Below, piece by piece: positions 13,869 to 21,996 of a stretch of 64,000 nucleotides of DNA (position 1 is the first letter of the stretch; each line of letters starts with the position of its first letter). The stretch comes from Lachnospiraceae bacterium Marseille-Q4251 (GTDB lineage: Bacteria > Bacillota > Clostridia > Lachnospirales > Lachnospiraceae), in NCBI GenBank assembly GCA_018223435.1, contig JAGTTO010000001.1, positions 3,286,001-3,350,000 on the forward strand. The letters are read 5' to 3'. The notes beneath the pieces were generated by a model. It saw nothing but the letters and a program-made list of their open reading frames with translations, was not told the origin of the DNA and searched no databases. The position numbers and the translations under genes were made by a program.

Positions 13869-15032
13869 TCATTCTCCCTTAAGAGCGGCGAGCTGCTTCT
13901 CTACAGCTTCTTTCCAGCCGTCGAAGGTGTTGCTGCCCATGATCGGGTCGCCGACGATATTTCCGTCCTTATCGACAAAGAAAGATTCCGGGAAGGACTG
14001 AAGTCCGCTGATCCGGCCGTTCAGGAAACCTTTGTCGGGGATCAGGAGCGGGTAGGTAACGCCGGTCTTTTCTTTCAGAAGCTGGGCTTTCTGGACGATG
14101 CTGTCGTCTGGGGTTCCGTCCTCGCTGACGCTGTCAAGAACCATGCCGACCACGCCGACACCCTGGTCTTTCATTTCCTGATAGAGTTTTTCGAGCTCCG
14201 GCATTTCGTTGACGCAGGGGGAGCACCAGGTTGTGAAAGCGTTTACGAGAGTGAGGTCATAGTCGCTGAAGACCTTTTCCGTGTAAGTATTTCCGTCGAT
14301 GTCAGTGGTCTCAAAAGTGCCTACGTTATCCGCGTCGGAGGTAGCGGTCTGGAGCTGTTCAAAGGCGGACTGGCCATTGAAAGGCGTCATCTCGCCAAGA
14401 GTGGTCTTGATGTTCTCAATCTCATCGGTGAGATCTTTTTCCGCCTCGCTGTTGGTGCTGAGGTAATATTTGAACTTGCCGTCGGAGCTGGTTCCGAGTT
14501 CTTCGTGATTGTCACAGCCGGTGATGGTGTCCAGATCGTCGATGACGTCTGTGCTGTAAACGCCCAAAGCGCCGATGCGCTCGATGCTTGCCAGCCAGTC
14601 TTTATAACCGGTGCCCAGCATATTGACTTCCTCCTCTTTCTGCTCATCGGTGAGCTTGCTCCAGAAAAGGTGGGCATATTTGATGTTGTCGAAATCGTCG
14701 GTCCAGTCCTCGTCCGTGAGCAGAACCACATCGGCGCTGTCCATCTGCTTTTTCAGCTCATCGGGAAGCTCTGCAGAGAGTCCCATAAAAGGAAAGTCGA
14801 GGGTTTCCTCGGAGGACATGCCCATCTCGGAAGCTTTCACGGTTTTCTGTAAGGGGGTGCCGTCCTCGGAAACGATCATCTGCCCATCGGTGCTGTCGCC
14901 GTCCACATAGAACATTTCCCCTGTTTCTGTTGTCGGTTCTGTATCGCTGTCAGCCATAACTGCTGTGGGATTTACAGAAACTGCGCTGAATACACCTGCG
15001 GCCAGGATGGCCATAATTCTTTTCTTGTTCAT
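13869..15032 (-). CDS. Secreted TlpA/ResA-like thioredoxin-fold protein
   Basis: 387 residues. A signal peptide ends near VMA/DS with no lipobox cysteine. The thioredoxin domain is in the last 160 residues, with the active site WCSPC (Cys270, Cys273) and the cis-proline region GLQSFPESFFVDKDG. Between them lies a segment of roughly 200 residues, rich in Asp and Glu, of a kind not seen in ordinary ResA or TlpA (about 150-200 residues in all). It is the first gene of a minus-strand unit with the CXXC peptide and Fe-S membrane protein. It probably reduces or exchanges disulfides outside the membrane, with reducing power from the Fe-S protein; the partner substrate is unknown. Confidence 0.88.
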   Translation of the reverse strand: MNKKRIMAILAAGVFSAVSVNPTAVMADSDTEPTTETGEMFYVDGDSTDGQMIVSEDGTPLQKTVKASEMGMSSEETLDFPFMGLSAELPDELKKQMDSADVVLLTDEDWTDDFDNIKYAHLFWSKLTDEQKEEEVNMLGTGYKDWLASIERIGALGVYSTDVIDDLDTITGCDNHEELGTSSDGKFKYYLSTNSEAEKDLTDEIENIKTTLGEMTPFNGQSAFEQLQTATSDADNVGTFETTDIDGNTYTEKVFSDYDLTLVNAFTTWCSPCVNEMPELEKLYQEMKDQGVGVVGMVLDSVSEDGTPDDSIVQKAQLLKEKTGVTYPLLIPDKGFLNGRISGLQSFPESFFVDKDGNIVGDPIMGSNTFDGWKEAVEKQLAALKGE

Positions 15033-15074
15033 GATTTTGATCTCCTTTATGGATGTTTTTCTTGTTGTCTGTGT

Positions 15075-15129
15075 ATTGTATCACAAAGAAATGGAAATGT
15101 GTGGTATTTCACAGAAAAATCATGATTTT
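15075..15129 (-). promoter_or_regulatory. Putative promoter and palindrome upstream of the TlpA-like gene
   Basis: On the minus strand TACAAT (15080-15075) with an extended -10 TGA lies about 43 bases before the start codon. Upstream is a perfect 14-base palindrome, AAAATCATGATTTT (15116-15129). No good -35 is visible, and the palindrome as a regulator site is speculative. Confidence 0.35.
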
Positions 15130-15181
15130 GGCAGGACGTTAGCACACTACCTTGTCAAAAACTGACGAATATCTTATGATA

Positions 15182-15214
15182 TAGAAAGAGCCCCACATTG
15201 GAAGGCACGGGGCT
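15182..15214 (-). terminator. Terminator of the MATE remnant
   Basis: On the minus strand AGCCCC and GGGGCT flank a 14-base loop, followed by CTTTCT. It lies just after the stop of the MATE-like fragment. Confidence 0.5.
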
Positions 15215-15224
15215 GTGAGAAAAT

Positions 15225-15371
15225 TTATTTCCCGAGAATACCCTTATTATGGAAGAGAAGGATCACGGCCAGCATGGCGCTTAAGACGTCAGCGGCGGCC
15301 TGGGCCATCAGGGTCGTGAAGACCGGAGAGCAGACGGAGACGCTGGCGATCAGCGCCGTGTTGTTTGTCCT
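15225..15371 (-). pseudogene. C-terminal remnant of a MATE-type efflux transporter
   Basis: The minus strand reads NTALIASVSVCSPVFTTLMA then QAAADVLSAMLAVILLFHNK and a stop at 15227-15225. It looks like the last helix and tail of a MATE multidrug exporter (QPxADLLS...ILxxx type). No start codon, no other transporter parts and no ribosome site are present, and the frame is lost above about 15371. A terminator follows. It is a leftover of a deleted gene, not an active transporter. Confidence 0.55.
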
Positions 15372-15440
15372 GGCAATAAAATGGGTTTATTATAACAGAT
15401 ATAGAAAAACGATGTAAGCGAAAAATAAGGAGGAAACGAG

Positions 15441-16295
15441 ATGGAAACATGGATGATTACAGGAGTTACAGGCTTTCTGGGGCCGAGAGTGGAGGTGACT
15501 CTCCGGGAAAAAGGAGAGGTGGAGGTTTTGCCGATGACGAGAGAGGAGCTGAATTTCACCGATGAGGAGCAGGTGAAACGTGTCTTAGGGACGCTGCATC
15601 CTGACGTACTGGTTCACGCGGCGGCGGTCTCTGATACGGGAGCGTGCGAGCGGGACCCGGAAGGCAGCTGGAAGGTCAACGTCACCGGCGTGGAGTATCT
15701 CTCCAAGGCCTGCCGGGAAAATGGAACGAAGCTCATTTTCGCAAGCTCCGACCAGGTCTATACGGGATCGGAAGTACGGACGCCCCACAGGGAGGACGAG
15801 ATTCTGACACCGGCCAACGTCTACGGCAGGGAAAAACTGGAAGCCGAGAGGATTGTGGCGAACTGGTGTCCCGAGGGCGTGAGTTTAAGGCTCACCTGGA
15901 TGTATGATCTTCCAGGAAAACTTCCGGTGAAGCCGAATTTTATCACAAATATCCGGGATGCTATGGATAAGGGAGAGCTTCTCACTTTTTCGGAAAATGA
16001 TTTCCGGGGCCTGACGGACGGCAGAATCGTGGCGGAGCGGATCACGCATTTAAAAGATGTTCCTGGCGGCGTCTACAATTTCGGCAGCCCTAACGCCCTT
16101 AACTTCTACGAGACGGCTGTAAGGACCGTGGAAGCCCTGGGCGGCGATCCAAAGAAAATAGTAAAACGCCGGGAGGACGGCAATTTCCGGAACCTGGCCT
16201 TTTCCACGGCAAAGCTTGAGGCCGCCGGAATCTTCTTCCCGGATACCATTGAGGGGATTTTGAACCGGTTGACGCATCTTTCGGAAAAATTTTGA
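15441..16295 (+). CDS. NAD(P)-dependent sugar epimerase/reductase, RmlD-like
   Basis: 284 residues of the short-chain dehydrogenase superfamily. The nucleotide-binding GVTGFLG is at residues 7-13, the substrate-side SSDQVYTG near 94-101 and the catalytic Tyr/Lys in VYGREKLEAE near 117-126. The closest named type is the dTDP-4-dehydrorhamnose reductase (RmlD) fold. No rhamnose pathway genes are nearby, so the natural substrate is open; many gut Clostridia carry a single such gene of unknown role. The start follows AAGGAGGAAAC. Confidence 0.85.
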   Translation: METWMITGVTGFLGPRVEVTLREKGEVEVLPMTREELNFTDEEQVKRVLGTLHPDVLVHAAAVSDTGACERDPEGSWKVNVTGVEYLSKACRENGTKLIFASSDQVYTGSEVRTPHREDEILTPANVYGREKLEAERIVANWCPEGVSLRLTWMYDLPGKLPVKPNFITNIRDAMDKGELLTFSENDFRGLTDGRIVAERITHLKDVPGGVYNFGSPNALNFYETAVRTVEALGGDPKKIVKRREDGNFRNLAFSTAKLEAAGIFFPDTIEGILNRLTHLSEKF

Positions 16296-16336
16296 AATTT
16301 TTTAGCGGAAGCTGTCTCTTTTTCGCCTGATTGTAT

Positions 16337-16344
16337 GCTATAAT
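16337..16344 (+). promoter_or_regulatory. Extended -10 promoter of the glycerophosphodiesterase gene
   Basis: TGCTATAAT, a perfect TATAAT (16339-16344) with the TG extension, 25 bases before the chosen start at 16370. No convincing -35. It rules out the upstream in-frame ATG at 16331. Confidence 0.5.
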
Positions 16345-16369
16345 TGGAAAAGAAATTTTAGGAAATGAG

Positions 16370-17239
16370 ATGACGGCAATGAGAAAAAAATGGAAATATC
16401 GGCTCTGGATCCCGGTGGTGGCTCTGGGGCTCATGAACATACTGGCTATGAAACCTGCGAGAAAGGGAAGAGTCTCCATGGATGTAATCCAGGAGTATGA
16501 CTACGCGCACCGGGGACTCTATAACGTGCGCGAGGGTATTGCGGAGAACACCCTTCCTGCTTTCCAGCGGGCGGTGGACAAAAACTGCGGTATCGAGCTG
16601 GATATCCATCTGACGAGAGACGGCGAGCTCGTGGTCTTTCACGATGACAACCTGGTCCGGGCCTGCGACAGCGGCCTCAAGGTGGATGAGAGCACTCTGA
16701 AAGAACTGCAAAGCCATACCCTTTTTGACACCGATCAGACGATGCCACTTTTCAGCGAGGTTCTGTCTCTGGTGGACGGAAAGGTTCCGCTCCTCATCGA
16801 GCTGAAAACGGACAATAACGTGATGAGTAAGCGCTATATGAAGGTCTGCCAGAAGCTGAAAGAGGAACTGGAGGGCTACAATGGCACCTATGCGATCCAG
16901 TCTTTCGATCCGAGAGTGCTCTGGTGGTTTCGCCAGAACTGCCCGGAGGTTCCCAGAGGCCAGCTCATGGAGCATTTTCGAAGACATGGCACGAAGGTGG
17001 TTCCGATTTATGATTTCTTTGCCAGCCATCTTTTGTTTAATTTTATCACCCAGCCGGATTTCATTTCCTATCAGTATATGGACAGGGATCGTCTGGCCTT
17101 TCGGGTCATCAAGGGCCTTTACGGCGTGCAGGAATTTTCCTGGACCGTCCGTGATGAGGAGCTGGCGGATTTCCTGAAAAAAGAGGGAAGTCTCGTGATC
17201 TTTGAGGGCTACAACAACAAACTGGACGAGGAAGAGTAA
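16370..17239 (+). CDS. Glycerophosphodiester phosphodiesterase
   Basis: 289 residues from the ATG at 16370, placed by AGGA six bases upstream and a TATAAT box at 16339. One N-terminal membrane helix (about 12-28) anchors it, followed by a GDPD TIM barrel. The catalytic and metal residues are visible: HRGLYN, then ENTLPAF, ELDIHLT and VVFHDD, with LIELK further on. The family splits glycerophosphodiesters into glycerol-3-phosphate and an alcohol, recycling phospholipid or teichoic acid parts. The single anchor suggests action at the outer face of the membrane. Confidence 0.92.
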   Translation: MTAMRKKWKYRLWIPVVALGLMNILAMKPARKGRVSMDVIQEYDYAHRGLYNVREGIAENTLPAFQRAVDKNCGIELDIHLTRDGELVVFHDDNLVRACDSGLKVDESTLKELQSHTLFDTDQTMPLFSEVLSLVDGKVPLLIELKTDNNVMSKRYMKVCQKLKEELEGYNGTYAIQSFDPRVLWWFRQNCPEVPRGQLMEHFRRHGTKVVPIYDFFASHLLFNFITQPDFISYQYMDRDRLAFRVIKGLYGVQEFSWTVRDEELADFLKKEGSLVIFEGYNNKLDEEE

Positions 17240-17262
17240 GCGTTAAAAAGGGATGCGTGAGT

Positions 17263-18249
17263 ATGAAAAAAAGGAGAAAATTCTGTGGATTTCTGGCATT
17301 TCTGGTACTGCTGGCGGTGGCGCTGATTCCGGCGGGAAAAAGCCAGGCGGCGAAGCTGCCGGCCTTGAAGGTTAAGGGCACGAAGCTGATGAACTCCCGG
17401 GGAAGGACGGTGCAGCTGAAAGGCGTGAGCACCCACGGCCTTTCCTGGTATCCTCAGTATGTAAACCAGAAAGCCTTCACTTATATGAAGAAATACTGGA
17501 AGATCAACGCGGTGCGGTTGGCGCTTTACACGGCGGACTATAACGGGTATTGCAACAGTGATTATGCCAACCGGCTGAAACTTCTGAAGACCGTGGATCA
17601 GGGCATCAAAAGTGCCACCTCTGCCGGGCTTTATGTCATTGTGGACTGGCATATCTTAAGCGACGGAAATCCCCAGACCAACCAGAACCGGGCCATTTCC
17701 TTTTTCGCAAGAATGGCGAAGAAGTACAAGAACAACACGAACGTGATTTACGAGATCTGCAACGAGCCAAACGGTGGCACCTCCTGGAATACGATCCGTA
17801 CTTATGCGGGAAAGGTCATCCGGACAATCCGGAAATATGACAAGAACGCTGTGATTCTCGTGGGTACGCCCAACTGGTCCCAGGATGTGGATGTGGCAGC
17901 AGAAAAGCCGTTAAAGGGCTACCAGAATATCATGTACACCCTTCATTTCTATGCGGGAACCCATGGTTCCTGGCTTCGGGACAAGGCCCAGAAGGCTCTC
18001 GATAAAGGCCTGCCCCTCTTTGTTTCCGAGTTTGGTATCTCCGATGCCTCCGGAAACGGAAGCCTGAATAAGACCGAGGGAAATGCGTGGATCAGATTTC
18101 TGAATAAAAACAAGATCAGCTACCTGGGCTGGAGTCTTTGCAACAAGGCGGAAAGCTCCGCTCTCATCAAGAGTTCGGTAAGTAAGACCACAAACTGGAC
18201 CAGTAAGGACCTCACGGACTGGGGACGCTGGCTGAAATCAAAATTTTAA
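17263..18249 (+). CDS. Secreted GH5 endoglucanase
   Basis: 328 residues from the ATG at 17263, preceded by AAAAGGG; a GTG two codons earlier is the other option. A type I signal peptide ends near SQAA/KLP. The GH5 barrel begins about residue 35 (GRTVQLKGVSTHGLSWYPQY), with the acid/base Glu168 in YEICNEPNGG and nucleophile Glu256 in FVSEFGIS, matching the GH5_2 endoglucanase group. It has no carbohydrate-binding module or anchor, so it is probably released and cuts beta-1,4-glucan outside the cell. It is the only clearly secreted glycanase in the window. Confidence 0.93.
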   Translation: MKKRRKFCGFLAFLVLLAVALIPAGKSQAAKLPALKVKGTKLMNSRGRTVQLKGVSTHGLSWYPQYVNQKAFTYMKKYWKINAVRLALYTADYNGYCNSDYANRLKLLKTVDQGIKSATSAGLYVIVDWHILSDGNPQTNQNRAISFFARMAKKYKNNTNVIYEICNEPNGGTSWNTIRTYAGKVIRTIRKYDKNAVILVGTPNWSQDVDVAAEKPLKGYQNIMYTLHFYAGTHGSWLRDKAQKALDKGLPLFVSEFGISDASGNGSLNKTEGNAWIRFLNKNKISYLGWSLCNKAESSALIKSSVSKTTNWTSKDLTDWGRWLKSKF

Positions 18250-18258
18250 ATAAGCAAT

Positions 18259-18290
18259 AAAAAAGGAACCCGCGATGAGGTTCCTTTTTT
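18259..18290. terminator. Bidirectional terminator between the GH5 gene and nagA
   Basis: AAAAAAGGAACC and GGTTCCTTTTTT enclose an eight-base loop. It serves the converging GH5 and nagA genes. Confidence 0.85.
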
Positions 18291-18298
18291 GCTGCGCT

Positions 18299-19411
18299 TT
18301 ATTTCTGAAGCTCGCCTTTGAAGATCAGGTGTTTCATATTGAGGTCCTGATCGAGGAGAACGATGTTGGCTTTCTTGCCCGGGGTGATGCTGCCGTAGGT
18401 ATCGTAGATGCCGATGGCCTTTGCGGTATTCACAGCGGCACATTTGACTGCGCTTCCCAGAGGAATGCCCATTTTCTTGACTGCGGTACGCATGCAGTCC
18501 ATGAGGTTGGTGGCACTTCCGGCGATGGTGCCGTCAGCCAGGGTAGCCAGGTTTCCGACTACTTTTACAGGCTGTCCACCCAGAGAATAGTCTCCGTCGG
18601 AAAGACCGGTTGCCATCATGCTGTCGCTGATGAGGCAGATGCGGTCGTCACCGAACATCTTGAAGGTGGTGCGTACGGTAGACGGGTGGAGATGAACGCC
18701 GTCACAGATCAGCTCGACGCGGACATGGTCACTGTCGCAGGCTGCGCCGACAACGCCGGGAGCTCTGTGAGAGAAGGGCGGCATCGCGTTGTAGAGATGG
18801 GTGGCATGACGAGCGCCGCGGTCGTAAGCTTCCTTGGCGATATCATAGTCAGCCGTGGTGTGGGCGATGGAGATGCCTACCTCATCTTTCAGCTCGTCGA
18901 TGAACTCCATGGAACCTTCCTGCTCCGGAGCAATGTCACAGAGTTTGATGAGTCCGCCGGAGATCTCCTGGAGACGGCGGAACATGCCGACATCCGGGTT
19001 GTGGATGTAGATGCCGTTCTGAGCACCTTTTTTAGCCGGAGAGATGAAGGGACCCTCCATATTGATGCCGACCAGCTCAGCGCCGGTCTTGTTCTCAAAG
19101 GAAGCAGCAGCCTTCATGATGCCGGAGAGGATCTCCTCGCTGAAAGTCATCGTAGCGGGGCAGATGGTGGTGACACCCACGGAAAGCTCGTAGTCAGCCA
19201 GGGCCTGGATGGCCTCGGTGGTGCCGTCGCAGAAATCATTCCGCATGCAGCCGTGGAAATGGATATCAGTAAGCCCCGGGATCGCAATCAGGCCGTCGGC
19301 ATCCAGCACGTCGCCGCTGCCGTTCTCGGCGATTTTGTCACCCTCGATGTAAATATCCTGTGTTTTAAAAGTTCCGTCTTCCTGGAAAACGGAAGCGTTC
19401 TTGATAATCAT
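18299..19411 (-). CDS. nagA: N-acetylglucosamine-6-phosphate deacetylase
   Basis: 370 residues, normal for NagA. The amidohydrolase metal motif LTDIHFHGCM is near residue 46, followed by the family marker INMEGPFISPAKKGAQN. Metal and substrate histidines lie in ISIAHTTADYD, THLYNAMPPFSHRAPG and ELICDGVHLHP, and the catalytic Asp in CLISDSMMATG. It makes glucosamine-6-phosphate from the N-acetyl form in the cytoplasm. It lies 18 bases downstream of nagB, forming an operon for amino-sugar use. Confidence 0.96.
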   Translation of the reverse strand: MIIKNASVFQEDGTFKTQDIYIEGDKIAENGSGDVLDADGLIAIPGLTDIHFHGCMRNDFCDGTTEAIQALADYELSVGVTTICPATMTFSEEILSGIMKAAASFENKTGAELVGINMEGPFISPAKKGAQNGIYIHNPDVGMFRRLQEISGGLIKLCDIAPEQEGSMEFIDELKDEVGISIAHTTADYDIAKEAYDRGARHATHLYNAMPPFSHRAPGVVGAACDSDHVRVELICDGVHLHPSTVRTTFKMFGDDRICLISDSMMATGLSDGDYSLGGQPVKVVGNLATLADGTIAGSATNLMDCMRTAVKKMGIPLGSAVKCAAVNTAKAIGIYDTYGSITPGKKANIVLLDQDLNMKHLIFKGELQK

Positions 19412-19429
19412 AGGTTTAAACTCCTTTTA

Positions 19430-20170
19430 TCAGTCGATGTTTCCTTTTACCAGGGAAAGAGCAGCTTCGTCAGCTACGATGGTAACATCCGGATGGAACT
19501 GAAGGATGGAAGCGGGAACCTCCGGAGTAACCGGTCCCTCGATGGTCTTTGCAAGAGCGTCAGCCTTGTCTGCGCCGCTGGCTACCAGAAGCACTTTCTT
19601 GGCCTGCATGATGGTCTGGATACCCATGGTGTATGCCTGACGGGGAACGTCCTCCTCTTTCTCGAAGAAACGTTTGTTGGCGTCGATGGTGCTGGCGGTC
19701 AGATCTACGCAGTGAGTCTCCTTCGGGAAATGGTCGCAGGGCTCGTTGAAACCGATATGGCCGTTGCGTCCAAGCCCCAGCAGCTGAATATCGATGCCGC
19801 CTGCAGCGTGGATGATCTCATTGTAAGCCTCGCAGGCTTTGTCAGAATCCGGCTCCAGTCCATTGGGAACGTTGGTGTTTGCCTTGTCGATGTTGACATA
19901 GTCGAAAAGGTTATGATTCATGAAATAACGATAGCTCTGGTCGTTGTCACCGGAGAGGCCTTTGTACTCGTCGAGGTTGATGCTGTGAACCTTGGAGAAA
20001 TCCAGATTGCCGTTCTCATAGGCAGCGATGAGGTTTTTGTAAAGGCCGATGGGGGTGGAACCGGTTGCCAGACCCAGGGTGCAGCTCGGATCCAGAGTGA
20101 TAACGGAAGCCATGATGTTGGCTGCCTTTCTGCTCATATCGTCGTAATCTTTTGCTTTGATGATTCTCAT
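19430..20170 (-). CDS. nagB: Glucosamine-6-phosphate deaminase
   Basis: 246 residues from the ATG at 20170, the only start that gives the standard N-terminus MRIIKAKDYDDMSRKAAN and has GGAGAAG upstream. Family motifs are complete: GLATGSTPIGLY for phosphate binding, INLDEYKGLSGDNDQSYRYF with the catalytic Asp, and LGLGRNGHIGFNEP with the catalytic His and Glu. It converts glucosamine-6-phosphate to fructose-6-phosphate and ammonia. First gene of the nagBA unit, with a clear promoter at 20238-20210. Confidence 0.96.
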   Translation of the reverse strand: MRIIKAKDYDDMSRKAANIMASVITLDPSCTLGLATGSTPIGLYKNLIAAYENGNLDFSKVHSINLDEYKGLSGDNDQSYRYFMNHNLFDYVNIDKANTNVPNGLEPDSDKACEAYNEIIHAAGGIDIQLLGLGRNGHIGFNEPCDHFPKETHCVDLTASTIDANKRFFEKEEDVPRQAYTMGIQTIMQAKKVLLVASGADKADALAKTIEGPVTPEVPASILQFHPDVTIVADEAALSLVKGNID

Positions 20171-20209
20171 AGTAATCTTCTCCTTTGGACTCTCGTTTTT
20201 GCTGTCTTT

Positions 20210-20238
20210 ATTGTATACCATGGATGTAAAAAATGCAA
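20210..20238 (-). promoter_or_regulatory. Promoter of nagBA
   Basis: On the minus strand TTGCAT (20238-20233), 17 bases, TACAAT (20215-20210). The start codon at 20170 lies 39 bases downstream. Confidence 0.65.
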
Positions 20239-20350
20239 ACAAACTTGTGGACACTTTCGGACAAAAAATTTTCACTTTCGTATCGGAAAAGCCAGAAGAA
20301 ATCCCAGGTAAAGTTTCGTGAAAAGTGTGAAAAAATCGGGTAAAACGGAT

Positions 20351-20387
20351 AAAAAACAGCTGCCCGTTTTTCGCGGCGGACAGCTGT
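20351..20387 (-). terminator. Terminator of the DUF1846 gene
   Basis: On the minus strand ACAGCTG...CCG and CGG...CAGCTGT pair around CCGCGAAAAA, followed by TTTTTA. It separates the DUF1846 gene from nagBA. Confidence 0.8.
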
Positions 20388-20416
20388 AAAGTGAAATGTT
20401 CACTAATGTTCACCCA

Positions 20417-21895
20417 TCAGTGGTAGATGTGGTCGTTCTCATAGCGCGGCTCCATCGTGAGCTGGATGCCCAGACGCTTGAAGATCTTGATATCCACCTC
20501 GGAGAGCATCACGGAAGTGTGAGCCTGACAGCCGGAGAGCTTGGAGAGCTGTTCCAGAGCCTTGAGGGCTGCTTTGTCGGAAGCGGCTGTGGTGGAGAGG
20601 GCGATGAGCACCTCATCCGTGTGAAGTCTCGGGTTGTAACTGCCCAGATACTCGGTCTTGAGAAGCTGAATTGGTTCGATGGCAGCGGGGGAGATTACAT
20701 GGTAATGACGGTCGATGCCGGCGAGCTCTTTTAAGGAGTTTAAGAGAACGGCGGAGAGAGCGCCCAGAAGATCGGAGGTTTTTCCGAGGATCATTTTTCC
20801 GTTGTCCAGCTCCAGAGCTGCTGCGGGGCCGCCGGTCTCCTCTGCGTAGGAGAGGGCTGCGTCAACGACTTTGCGGTCATGAACAGTGACGCCGGCCTGC
20901 TTCATGAGAAGTTCAAGCTTGAAGACCTCGGACTCAGAGCTTCTGCCGGTCTTTCTGGCGGCCATGGCGTTGTAGTAACGGCGGATGATCTCCTGGCGGG
21001 AAGCTTCCTGGCAGGCCTCATCGTCGATGATGCAGTTTCCGGCCATGTTTACGCCCATATCTGTCGGGGATTTGTAGGGGCTTTCGCCGTAAATCTGTGT
21101 AAAGATCTCGTTCAGTACGGGGAAAATTTCAACGTCACGGTTGTAGTTGACGGTAGTTTTTCCATAAGCTTCCAGGTGGAAGGGGTCGATCATGTTCACA
21201 TCGTTCAGATCAGCGGTGGCTGCCTCGTAGGCCAGGTTCACCGGATGCTTGAGGGGGATGTTCCAGATCGGGAAGGTCTCAAATTTCGCATAACCGGCGG
21301 GGATGCCGCGTTTGTGCTCATGGTAGAGCTGAGAGAGGCAGGCGGCCATTTTTCCGCTGCCCGGTCCCGGGGCGGTGATGACAACCAAAGGACGGGTGGT
21401 CTCGATGTATTCGTTTTTGCCGTAGCCCTCGTCGCTGACGATGAGAGGGATGTTGCTGGGATAACCTTCGATATTGTAGAGGGTGTAGACCTTGATGCCC
21501 AGGTCATTCAGGCGCTGCTTGAAGGCGTCGGCTGCCCGCTGACCGGAATATTGGGTGATGGCTACGCTTCCTACATAGAGGCCGCGGTCCTTGAATACGT
21601 CGATGAGACGAAGCACATCGGTGGCGTAGGTGATGCCAAGATCACCACGGACTTTGTTTTTCTCAATGTCACCGGCACTGATCACGATGACGATCTCAGC
21701 CTGGTCAGAGAGCTGCATGAGCATGCGCAGCTTGCTGTCCGGCGCAAAACCGGGAAGAACACGGGAAGCATGATAATCGTCAAAAAGCTTTCCGCCGAAC
21801 TCCATGTAAAGCTTGTTACCGAACTGATTGATCCGTTCACGGATATGTTCGGACTGCATTTTCAGATATTTGTCGTTGTCAAATCCAATTTTCAT
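20417..21895 (-). CDS. DUF1846 family protein
   Basis: 492 residues, the usual size of this cytoplasmic family found in Firmicutes. The N-terminal start MKIGFDNDKYLKMQSEHIRE is typical. A P-loop-like stretch APGPGSGK lies at 175-182, suggesting nucleotide or phosphate binding. No catalytic role has been established that I can name. It is transcribed towards nagBA but ends in its own terminator; a TATACT box at 21966-21961 on the minus strand is a possible -10. Confidence 0.88.
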   Translation of the reverse strand: MKIGFDNDKYLKMQSEHIRERINQFGNKLYMEFGGKLFDDYHASRVLPGFAPDSKLRMLMQLSDQAEIVIVISAGDIEKNKVRGDLGITYATDVLRLIDVFKDRGLYVGSVAITQYSGQRAADAFKQRLNDLGIKVYTLYNIEGYPSNIPLIVSDEGYGKNEYIETTRPLVVITAPGPGSGKMAACLSQLYHEHKRGIPAGYAKFETFPIWNIPLKHPVNLAYEAATADLNDVNMIDPFHLEAYGKTTVNYNRDVEIFPVLNEIFTQIYGESPYKSPTDMGVNMAGNCIIDDEACQEASRQEIIRRYYNAMAARKTGRSSESEVFKLELLMKQAGVTVHDRKVVDAALSYAEETGGPAAALELDNGKMILGKTSDLLGALSAVLLNSLKELAGIDRHYHVISPAAIEPIQLLKTEYLGSYNPRLHTDEVLIALSTTAASDKAALKALEQLSKLSGCQAHTSVMLSEVDIKIFKRLGIQLTMEPRYENDHIYH

Positions 21896-21996
21896 CTGTT
21901 ATTCATTCCCATTCTTCTTTTACGAAATTTAGAGCCCAAAAATTTGACTCCATTATTTTTAGTATACACAAGGGCGCGGTATTTTTCCATAGTTTT

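Noticed and set aside
13722..14852. A 376-codon plus-strand frame opposite the thioredoxin-like gene
   Set aside because: Antisense to a gene with signal peptide and WCSPC motif.
18275..20311. A 678-codon plus-strand frame opposite nagA and nagB
   Set aside because: It spans two convincing minus-strand genes and their gap. Composition is that of a mirror of biased codons.
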